From: Candidatus Poseidonia sp.
Lineage (GTDB): Archaea; Thermoplasmatota; Poseidoniia; Poseidoniales; Poseidoniaceae
Direction of reading: 5' to 3'
Assembly: GCA_023254365.1 (NCBI GenBank)
Contig: JALRLQ010000001.1
Coordinates: 1 to 12,906 of the forward strand
Length of the DNA stretch: 12,906 nucleotides
Shown here: piece after piece, positions 1 to 5,643 of the stretch
Layout of the letters: every line of letters begins with the position of its first letter
Numbering within the stretch: position 1 is the first letter of the stretch
The notes under the pieces: model-generated
Told to the model about the DNA's origin: nothing
Database searches by the model: none
The model's input: only the letters and a program-made list of their open reading frames with translations
Made by a program: the position numbers and the translations under genes

Positions 1-190
1 TGCTCATGCTGGGCACGTAATACTCTTTGCTGTGCGTGAGCTTGAGTGCCTGGATGTGGGCGCTGGCGGTCTTGCGGATCACGTACAGCTTGCGCTCCAG
101 CGCGTCCTGCACGATGACGTCGTTGCCACGGCCGATGAAGACCTGGCACATGATGGGTTCTTTTTCGCGCACGGTGGGCGACATGGGCAT
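1..190 (-). CDS. Unrecognised protein, 5' part only
   Basis: The frame is open from an ATG at 190-188 down to the left edge, giving the first 63 residues of a protein that begins MPMSPTVREKEPIMCQVFIG and continues into a stretch rich in charged residues. I do not recognise the family. There is no signal peptide and no membrane segment in the visible part, so it is probably cytosolic. The start was chosen because GAGGTGA, a strong match to the archaeal/bacterial Shine-Dalgarno, lies 8 bases upstream. A GTG at 202-200 is in frame but has no comparable site. The gene is divergent from the flippase gene. The C-terminal part and the function are outside the window. Confidence 0.6.
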   Translation of the reverse strand, partial: MPMSPTVREKEPIMCQVFIGRGNDVIVQDALERKLYVIRKTASAHIQALKLTHSKEYYVPSMS

Positions 191-308
191 GTCTTTGTTC
201 ACCTCGTGGGGAAGGTCGAGAGCGAACGAGGCGTCGTCAGCGTTTGGGCGTGGGGCGTGGAAGAGGACGGTTGATGCCGTCGTCTGAGGAAGGTGTTGAA
301 AGCCGCCG
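191..308. other. Divergent intergenic region
   Basis: This 118-bp gap separates the left-edge gene and the flippase gene, which point away from each other, so it must hold both promoters. I see the minus-strand ribosome site at 199-205 and a loose GGAAGGTG about 12 bases before the flippase ATG. There is no convincing TATA box and no RNA gene. Confidence 0.4.
199..205 (-). promoter_or_regulatory. Ribosome binding site of the left-edge gene
   Basis: On the minus strand this reads GAGGTGA, ending 8 bases before the ATG at 190. It decides the start of the partial gene and argues against the alternative GTG, which lies inside it. Confidence 0.5.
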
Positions 309-1778
309 ATGGCTGGAAACCGCATGAGCGACGGCCCCGGGCGCGCACCGTCAAGCGGGCGCGATGCTGGATGGTTGGTTGGCGCCGATTTGCTGGCCGT
401 GGGGTTGGCGTTCCTCGGTCAAATCTTGTTGGCCCGCACGCTGGCCGCTGAATCCTACGGTTGGATGGTGTTGGCCATCGACCTCTATGCCTCGTTGTTC
501 TTGGTTGTTGATTTGGGCCTTCCGACGTTGATCGCCAGGGACGGCGCCCACGCACCTTCCATGGTGGCTCCTGCCGTCAAGCGAACCTATCGATGGCAGG
601 CCATAGCGGCCGTGCCCTTCGCGTTGCTGGCGGTCGTCCTTCATCCGGACCGCTGGTTGAACATCGAGGCACCCACGCTGTTGTTGGTGGTGGCCGCTGC
701 CATCGCGCTGGTTCACGTGGCTTCCTATGCCCCGCGCTCTGGGCTGAGGGCCCTTGGTGAAGCGCGGCTCGAAGCGCTGACAAAAGTGGTTGAGCGGGCG
801 GTGACGGTCGGCGGATACGCGGTGCTGGTCGCTCAAGGGTCAACTTCGGTCACCGCCTTTGCTGGTGCGTTTTTGCTCGGTGCCACCATCGGCTGGTTGC
901 TGGCCTTGGGGTGGCTTTGGCGCATAGCCCCGTCCACCTCAACGCCCGCCACATGGACCGACCTCTCGTCATCGTGGTCGTCAACGAAGACTCTGCTGAT
1001 GTCCGCTCTGCCGTTTGCCATCACGTTGGGGGCACTCCCCTACGTGATTCGTCTCGAGAAGTTTCTCGTGGCCTATGACGGGGGGGCCGAACTGGCAGCC
1101 GTGTTCCACGTCGCCCAATTGGCGTGGTTGGCTGGACTGGTCGTTCCCGCTGCGATGCGTTCAGCCCTGCTGCCCGTGCTTGGGCACCATCGTCACGAAC
1201 CGGTGCGGTACCAACGTGAAATGAACCAGTCCCTCGACATGTGCTTTGGGTTGTTGCCCGTTGGTTTGTTCGGCGGGTACGTCATCGTGGCGATGTTGGC
1301 TCCGTTGGCCTTTCCCCAAGCCTACCTCGATGGCACCTACGGAGCCTCAGCGGTCGATGTGTTTGCGGTGTTGCTGGCGGGTTGGGCCCTCACCTTGCTG
1401 GCCACACCGACGTACACGAGTCTGATGGCTGGCCCACAACCGTGGCGATTCACGCAGTTCATCTTCGCCGTCCTTGCGGTGGCGGTGGTGTTGGGCTACG
1501 TGCTGATCGTCAAGGCAGCAACGGGAAACGGTGCCATCCTCTACGCTGCAGCTGTCGCCAGCGCTCTGTCGGCTGGCGCCCTGCTCGTGCTCTCTTGGTG
1601 GATGAGTCGGCACACCGCTTTTGTCCGCCAACGCTTGGACGAGTGGGTGCTGGCCTTGCTCGGCAGCGCCTTCATCGTGGTCGGATTGGTCTCAAGCACC
1701 TTCTGGTGGGTGCTGGGTTTGCCGCTGTTTTGCTTCACGCCACAAGGGTGGCGAGCAGTTCGCTCCACGCTTCGCTGA
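309..1778 (+). CDS. Polysaccharide/oligosaccharide flippase (Wzx/MVF-like)
   Basis: A 489-residue integral membrane protein with about 14 hydrophobic segments spread over its whole length, the layout of the MOP-superfamily polysaccharide exporters (RfbX/Wzx). The N-terminal block (residues about 22-80) has the family look: a first helix running into ILLARTLAAESYGW, then a second helix ending in DLGLP. Such proteins move lipid-linked sugars across the cell membrane for surface glycan, S-layer or N-glycan assembly; the substrate cannot be read from sequence. Length is normal for the family. The ATG at 309 is used; an in-frame ATG at 324 is possible and would remove five residues. The 3' end overlaps that of the convergent glycosyltransferase by 44 bp, and the shared neighbourhood supports a role in surface glycosylation. 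Confidence 0.8.
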   Translation: MAGNRMSDGPGRAPSSGRDAGWLVGADLLAVGLAFLGQILLARTLAAESYGWMVLAIDLYASLFLVVDLGLPTLIARDGAHAPSMVAPAVKRTYRWQAIAAVPFALLAVVLHPDRWLNIEAPTLLLVVAAAIALVHVASYAPRSGLRALGEARLEALTKVVERAVTVGGYAVLVAQGSTSVTAFAGAFLLGATIGWLLALGWLWRIAPSTSTPATWTDLSSSWSSTKTLLMSALPFAITLGALPYVIRLEKFLVAYDGGAELAAVFHVAQLAWLAGLVVPAAMRSALLPVLGHHRHEPVRYQREMNQSLDMCFGLLPVGLFGGYVIVAMLAPLAFPQAYLDGTYGASAVDVFAVLLAGWALTLLATPTYTSLMAGPQPWRFTQFIFAVLAVAVVLGYVLIVKAATGNGAILYAAAVASALSAGALLVLSWWMSRHTAFVRQRLDEWVLALLGSAFIVVGLVSSTFWWVLGLPLFCFTPQGWRAVRSTLR

Positions 1779-2829
1779 CGGCCTCCCGCCCTGCGAACAC
1801 CAACCGTTCCTCGGGCGTCGTCGCTTCGGTCCAACCGTTTCGAAGAGCGTGTTCAATGCCGTCAGCCAGTGCCTGTGGCGTTGCTTCACAAATCCACGCC
1901 TCGGGAAGGTACTCGCCAACTTCGCCCACTTCAACGCTGACCACGGGCGTGCCGCACAACAAGGATTCGCGGGCGACGAGCGGCCCGGCTTCCCGAAGCG
2001 AGGTCACCAAGGTCACATCGGCCACCAGCATGCGGTCAAACACGATGTTTCGAGGCTGATGACGCAGGGAGGTGATGCCGACCATCCAACCTCGTTGTTC
2101 CAGTTCTTCACCGGTTTGCAAGGCCAAGAGATGCCGTTTCTCAGGCCGGCGAGGGTCGGCCGGGAAAAGGATGTCAATCGCTTCTTTTTGCCAAGGCTTA
2201 CCGTAGGGTTTGACCGGCCGTCGCCACTCTCGGTCGACCTCGGTCAAACAAGGGATGGACAGCGTGTGGCGAGGAGAGCGAGGCAAGGATTGAGCGATGC
2301 TTTCCAACCGCGGGGTTGCGCAGACCAGGGCGTCGCACGAAGCGGTGAGGTGTTCCACATGCTTGCGCAACCCTCCGGTGTTCAAGGCCACATCGAAGTC
2401 GTGACCGTGGACCACCCCAACCCAAGGGACCTCCCAGCGATGGGCCAAACGCTCGGCCATGTAGCCAACAGGATACAGGGTGTGGCAGACGATGATGTCG
2501 GGGCGCCACGAGCCAAGTTGACGCTCGACCCAAGCCGCCTTTCGACGCACGCTTCCTCGAGTCAGGCTCGGGTAGGGGTGGTCGGGAAGGGCGAAAAAGC
2601 GAGGAACGAGCACGGTTTGGTCACGATGGTTCCAGCGACGCGGCGTTTTTGCCACCCCCTTCATCGTCGAACGCCTCGCTTCAGCGTAGGCCGGCATTCG
2701 CGGCAGCGGGTTGACGACACGGACATCGTGGCCGAGATCCCGTAAGAGTTGGATATGGTCGTCGACAAACACGCCTCTGCTTCCGTTCGTTGGAACGGGA
2801 TGAAGCAAACTCACGACGAGGAGCTTGAC
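1735..2829 (-). CDS. GT4-family glycosyltransferase
   Basis: About 364 residues with the GT-B layout of family GT4 enzymes, which transfer a sugar from a nucleotide-sugar donor. The N-terminal Rossmann strand is KLLVVSLLHPVPTNG followed by GVFVDDH, the typical acceptor-domain opening. A GVVHGHDFD segment lies in the middle. The donor-domain signature E-x7-E is seen as EAGPLVARE at about residues 280-288, followed by GTPVVS. It is the second gene after rpe, 13 bases downstream, and is convergent with the flippase, which suggests glycan or glycolipid assembly. The start is odd: homology and a GGAGGG site both point to position 2829, where the codon is GTC. Alternatives are GTG at 2814 (loses five residues) or TTG at 2916 (adds 29 poorly conserved residues inside rpe). 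Family call firm; sugar specificity unknown. Confidence 0.8.
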   Translation of the reverse strand, partial: VKLLVVSLLHPVPTNGSRGVFVDDHIQLLRDLGHDVRVVNPLPRMPAYAEARRSTMKGVAKTPRRWNHRDQTVLVPRFFALPDHPYPSLTRGSVRRKAAWVERQLGSWRPDIIVCHTLYPVGYMAERLAHRWEVPWVGVVHGHDFDVALNTGGLRKHVEHLTASCDALVCATPRLESIAQSLPRSPRHTLSIPCLTEVDREWRRPVKPYGKPWQKEAIDILFPADPRRPEKRHLLALQTGEELEQRGWMVGITSLRHQPRNIVFDRMLVADVTLVTSLREAGPLVARESLLCGTPVVSVEVGEVGEYLPEAWICEATPQALADGIEHALRNGWTEATTPEERLVFAGREAVSEAWSELLATLVA

Positions 2830-2835
2830 GGTGAA

Positions 2836-2841
2836 CCCTCC
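2836..2841 (-). promoter_or_regulatory. Ribosome binding site GGAGGG before the glycosyltransferase
   Basis: Minus-strand GGAGGG follows the rpe stop codon by one base and is 6 bases before the GTC at 2829-2827. The spacing is ideal for that codon and is 21 bases for the next standard start (GTG, 2814), so the site decides in favour of 2829. Confidence 0.5.
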
Positions 2842-2842
2842 A

Positions 2843-3514
2843 TCATTGAAGTGCCGTGTGAATCTCAGCGAGGTTGTCAGCCACGCTGGCTCGGTCGTTG
2901 AACAACCCCGAACCAACCACGCAGTTGGTGACGCCCCAGTCTCGCAGCATGGCGATGTTGTGCGCTTTCACACCCCCGTCCACTTGAATTTGAACAGGGC
3001 GACCGCCGGATGCAATTTGGTCATCAATGGCGGTAGCCAATCGTCGAATCTTCGTTTCTACGTTGGGAATGAAGGATTGACCCCCAAAGCCGGGGTTCAC
3101 GCTCATGATGAGGACGAGGTCCACTTCGCTGAGCACTTCCAGTGCCGCTTCAACCGGTGTGGCCGGGTTGAGCACCACGCCCACCGTTGCACCTGCAGCA
3201 CGAATGGCGGTGAGCAAGCGGTGCAGATGCTTCACGGCTTCAACATGGACCGAAAGGTGGTTGCATCCAGCATCGATGTAGTCCTGAAAACACGCCTCAG
3301 CGTTTTCCACCATCAAGTGGGCATCAAACACCGCGTTCTCCCCGAGCGCCTTTCGAAGGCTGCGAATGACCGGCGGACCAAAGGTCAAGTTTGGCACAAA
3401 ATTTCCGTCCATCACGTCGAGGTGCAACCAGTCAAGGCCGGCTTCCAACGCTTCTTGGCAGTCGGTGGCCAAGTCGGCAAGGTTGGCCGTGAGGACGCTC
3501 GGTGCGATGATCAT
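2843..3514 (-). CDS. rpe: Ribulose-phosphate 3-epimerase
   Basis: A 223-residue TIM-barrel enzyme that interconverts D-ribulose 5-phosphate and D-xylulose 5-phosphate in the cytosolic pentose phosphate pathway. Length matches the family (about 220-225). It opens IIAPSVLTANLADL and carries the metal-site pattern HLDVMDG (His31, Asp33, Met35), His66 in FDAHLMV, and the second catalytic Asp179 in QVDGGV. NPGFGGQSFIP and VGSGLF are the phosphate-gripping loops. The start at 3514 was chosen because it fits the family N-terminus and has GAGGG five bases upstream; an ATG at 3577 would add 21 residues unlike the family. It is first in a probable two-gene operon with the glycosyltransferase. The sequence is of the bacterial type; rpe is patchy in archaea. 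Confidence 0.95.
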   Translation of the reverse strand: MIIAPSVLTANLADLATDCQEALEAGLDWLHLDVMDGNFVPNLTFGPPVIRSLRKALGENAVFDAHLMVENAEACFQDYIDAGCNHLSVHVEAVKHLHRLLTAIRAAGATVGVVLNPATPVEAALEVLSEVDLVLIMSVNPGFGGQSFIPNVETKIRRLATAIDDQIASGGRPVQIQVDGGVKAHNIAMLRDWGVTNCVVGSGLFNDRASVADNLAEIHTALQ

Positions 3515-3519
3515 GATGT

Positions 3520-3524
3520 CCCTC
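3520..3524 (-). promoter_or_regulatory. Ribosome binding site of rpe
   Basis: Minus-strand GAGGG, five bases before the ATG at 3514. It supports the short rpe start over the ATG at 3577. Confidence 0.45.
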
Positions 3525-3560
3525 AACCCTTCCAAACGACGCCATTTGAAGAGGCTTGTC

Positions 3561-3577
3561 ATGGAATCTTGTTCCAT
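3561..3577. promoter_or_regulatory. Inverted repeat, possible operator (rpe side)
   Basis: Perfect 6-bp arms ATGGAA and TTCCAT with a 5-base spacer. It lies in the rpe/thioredoxin divergent region, about 22-38 bp from the TATA-like box on the rpe side, where rpe transcription would be expected to begin. Operator function is inferred from position and symmetry only. Confidence 0.35.
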
Positions 3578-3582
3578 TCAAG

Positions 3583-3596
3583 GGCGTCCAAACGCC
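3583..3596. promoter_or_regulatory. Inverted repeat next to the thioredoxin TATA box
   Basis: Perfect 5-bp arms GGCGT and ACGCC with a CCAA spacer, directly abutting the TATAAT at 3597. This is where the archaeal BRE/TFB contact sits, so a protein bound here could affect thioredoxin transcription. Short, hence possibly chance. Confidence 0.3.
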
Positions 3597-3602
3597 TATA
3601 AT
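3597..3602 (+). promoter_or_regulatory. TATA-like box before thioredoxin
   Basis: TATAAT centred about 34 bp before the thioredoxin ATG. With the usual archaeal spacing, transcription would start near 3625, giving a leader of roughly 10 bases that holds the GGTGA ribosome site. Read on the other strand (ATTATA), it could also serve rpe with a leader of about 60 bases. Confidence 0.45.
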
Positions 3603-3624
3603 GCGTCACAGGGAGCCAGCGCTT

Positions 3625-3629
3625 GGTGA
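3625..3629 (+). promoter_or_regulatory. Ribosome binding site of thioredoxin
   Basis: GGTGA, four bases before the ATG at 3634. It supports that start over in-frame upstream codons. Confidence 0.45.
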
Positions 3630-3633
3630 CCCT

Positions 3634-3963
3634 ATGGGCGAAGTACGAGACGTGACCGATAGCGAATTCAACGACACCATCAACGAAACCGAGTGGGTGA
3701 TTGTGGACTTTTGGGCGCCATGGTGCGCCCCTTGCAAAGCCATCGGACCCGTGCTCGCCGCCGTGGCTGACGAACGTGATATTCTGGTGGCCAAGGTCGA
3801 TACGGACCAAAACCAAGCCACGGCCGGCCAACTGGGTGTGCGAAGCATCCCTGCGCTGTTCATGTATCGAAACGGCACCATGGTTTCCAGCAAGACGGGC
3901 GGTATGCCCAAGCCCAAATTGTTGGCCTGGATTGACGAAGTCATGAACGCCGACGATTTCTGA
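3634..3963 (+). CDS. trxA: Thioredoxin
   Basis: A 109-residue classic thioredoxin, the family's usual length, with no signal peptide, so a cytosolic dithiol-disulfide reductant. The core is VIVDFWAPWCAPCK with the redox pair Cys31/Cys34, and RSIPALFMYRNG supplies the conserved cis-proline loop. The active site is CAPC rather than the common CGPC; this variant occurs in genuine thioredoxins, and the change can shift redox potential. The start has a GGTGA site four bases upstream and a TATA box at 3597. The gene is divergent from rpe, and its stop is one base from the stop of the convergent STAND gene. No thioredoxin reductase is in the window. Confidence 0.92.
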   Translation: MGEVRDVTDSEFNDTINETEWVIVDFWAPWCAPCKAIGPVLAAVADERDILVAKVDTDQNQATAGQLGVRSIPALFMYRNGTMVSSKTGGMPKPKLLAWIDEVMNADDF

Positions 3964-3964
3964 T

Positions 3965-5593
3965 TCACTTCAGCCGTTCAAGCCTTGCTTGCTTGTTTTC
4001 GCCAACGTCGCGAAGCAGCCGTTCCCGCAACGCTTCATGCAACCACATGCCCTCTTCGAGTTCCAGCAGCAAACCGTGTTGTAGAAGGTTGGTTGGTGGT
4101 GGACCGTTCCATCCCACGCTGTCGGCCAAGGTTTCCCAGGGAATCGGTGCTTCGGCCACCGCAAGCGTAGCCAACATCTCCTTCTCTTGGTCGGGCAATC
4201 GCGTCAAGATTTCTTCATCCAAAAAGCGCAGCCAATCCTTGTGCGTCGGCTGGCCGTACAGTTCCAACAATTCGAGCGCCAACGGGTGACCTCCGGTGGC
4301 CGCATGCACTTCTTCTGCGGGCGGGGCATCGGCGCTGTCCAAGGTCGCCAACCATGCTTCGGTCGCTTCAAGGGTCAGGCCCTTGAGTGGCATTTCTCTC
4401 ACCGTGTTACGAATGTGGACATCTCTCCGGTCGTACACGTCCATTTCGGTTCGGGAGACAAGCAGCATCCGTAGCGGTGCTTTTTGCGCCAGCTGAAGCA
4501 ACGACCCGAGCAAAAGTCGAGCGTTCTTGGCGATGTGATGCACGTCGTCGAGGACGATCAGCCAGTAGGGTGGTGGCCCTCCAGCGCTGTCTTTGAAGCG
4601 CTCTCGAATGGTGTTGGCATCGGTCATGTAGGCCAAAAGGCGACGGCGCCAGGCATCCACGTCCATGTCTGCGCCGGGCGTCAAGGGCAAGGTCTCGATG
4701 ATGTTGTACGGGTCGTGTGATTCGTCGATGCCAAAACGATGCAGCAAACTGGTGGCCAACCCAAGGGCACGGTCCCACGGTTGACAGGTGTACCAGCACA
4801 CCGACAAATAGGGGTCGTTTTCCATGTGTTGATGGAGCCAATGGGCGACCAGGGTTGACTTTCCAATGCCAGCGATGCCGTGAACCACCATGCAGGGGTG
4901 ACGGTCACCGAACCATGTGTGCAACTCGTCGAGTTCCACATCTCGGCCGTAGACGGGTCGCGTGATGGGTGGTTGATTGGCGTAGGTGGCGTGCACGCCC
5001 ACCAGCGGCGTGAGCCTTCCTGGCTGGGGCATACCTTCGGACTGGTCGGCTTTCTTGATGGCCCCAAAGCGAATATCGCCGTAGGTGAGCACCCCTTCAT
5101 GTTGTGCGTGGAGAAGAATTTGAAGCAGCGACAATTCGGTGGCCAACAAGGCAGAAACTTCGTCGGCTTTGACTTCCAACAATTCACCGTCAACGTTTCT
5201 CACCAAGACTTTCGTTGCGTTCAAAGCGGCTTGTCGTTGATGGGCTGCATGACGCCCTTCTTCGGTCAACTGCCAGGTTTTTTGTCGACGCTCATCGCCT
5301 TGAACAGCCCGTGTGTGCTCCTCAACCAGTGCTTCTCTCAACAGGTCTCGCATCGTTCGGCTGACGTTGGGAGGGTGTTGAGCACAGGCTTCAGCGATGC
5401 CGGGGCGGGTCAGGCTGGGTGGCACCATGTAGCGGTCCGCCCATGCATCGTTGGCGAGCAAATGCAGCAAGATGCGGTCTTTGGCGGCAACATTGACCTT
5501 GGGAATGTCACCCGCCATGGGCATGGGTGTGGGTGTTGCCTGTTCAAGACTTGCCTCCTCACGGTGTCCGTCACCGCACCACCCGTGATGCAT
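3965..5593 (-). CDS. STAND-type NTPase regulator with N-terminal winged helix
   Basis: A 542-residue cytosolic protein. Residues about 36-118 form a MarR-like winged helix: a short helix bundle, the recognition segment PPNVSRTMRDLLREALVEE, then a basic wing ending in WQLTEEG. Residues about 210-440 form a STAND/MalT-like nucleotide switch. It has Walker A GIAGIGKST (239-247), Walker B WLIVLDD (344-350), sensor-1 LLVSRTE with Arg381, and the arm motif GGHPLAL (434-440). A second winged helix (about 455-540) ends the protein. Such proteins act as ATP-driven switches that regulate transcription or signalling. Oddly, the usual C-terminal sensor repeats (TPR, WD40, LRR) are absent. The ATG at 5593 was chosen because an AT-rich box lies 28 bp upstream, as for a leaderless message; ATGs at 5524 and 5518 are alternatives. 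It is divergent from the giant surface protein. Confidence 0.8.
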   Translation of the reverse strand: MHHGWCGDGHREEASLEQATPTPMPMAGDIPKVNVAAKDRILLHLLANDAWADRYMVPPSLTRPGIAEACAQHPPNVSRTMRDLLREALVEEHTRAVQGDERRQKTWQLTEEGRHAAHQRQAALNATKVLVRNVDGELLEVKADEVSALLATELSLLQILLHAQHEGVLTYGDIRFGAIKKADQSEGMPQPGRLTPLVGVHATYANQPPITRPVYGRDVELDELHTWFGDRHPCMVVHGIAGIGKSTLVAHWLHQHMENDPYLSVCWYTCQPWDRALGLATSLLHRFGIDESHDPYNIIETLPLTPGADMDVDAWRRRLLAYMTDANTIRERFKDSAGGPPPYWLIVLDDVHHIAKNARLLLGSLLQLAQKAPLRMLLVSRTEMDVYDRRDVHIRNTVREMPLKGLTLEATEAWLATLDSADAPPAEEVHAATGGHPLALELLELYGQPTHKDWLRFLDEEILTRLPDQEKEMLATLAVAEAPIPWETLADSVGWNGPPPTNLLQHGLLLELEEGMWLHEALRERLLRDVGENKQARLERLK

Positions 5594-5615
5594 GTTTGCG
5601 CATATTGACAACAAC

Positions 5616-5624
5616 CCTTTTATT
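5616..5624. promoter_or_regulatory. Shared AT-rich TATA-like box of a divergent promoter
   Basis: CCTTTTATT on the plus strand (AATAAAAGG on the minus) is the only strong AT-rich box in the 50-bp gap 5594-5643. Its centre is about 24 bp before the plus ATG (5644) and 27-28 bp before the minus ATG (5593), both close to the archaeal TATA-to-start distance. It could drive both genes as leaderless messages. A second candidate for the plus gene is CATATTG at 5601-5607. Confidence 0.45.
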
Positions 5625-5643
5625 CACAAGTTGATGGGATATT

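Noticed and set aside
1621..2745. 374-residue plus-strand frame opposite the glycosyltransferase
   Set aside because: It has no domain logic and overlaps both real genes; the minus frame has the GT4 signature.
3515..3577. N-terminal extension of rpe to the ATG at 3577
   Set aside because: The 21 extra residues are not part of the family N-terminus, and the palindrome and ribosome site fit a start at 3514.
2825..3601. 258-residue plus-strand frame opposite rpe
   Set aside because: The opposite strand encodes a complete, motif-perfect epimerase.
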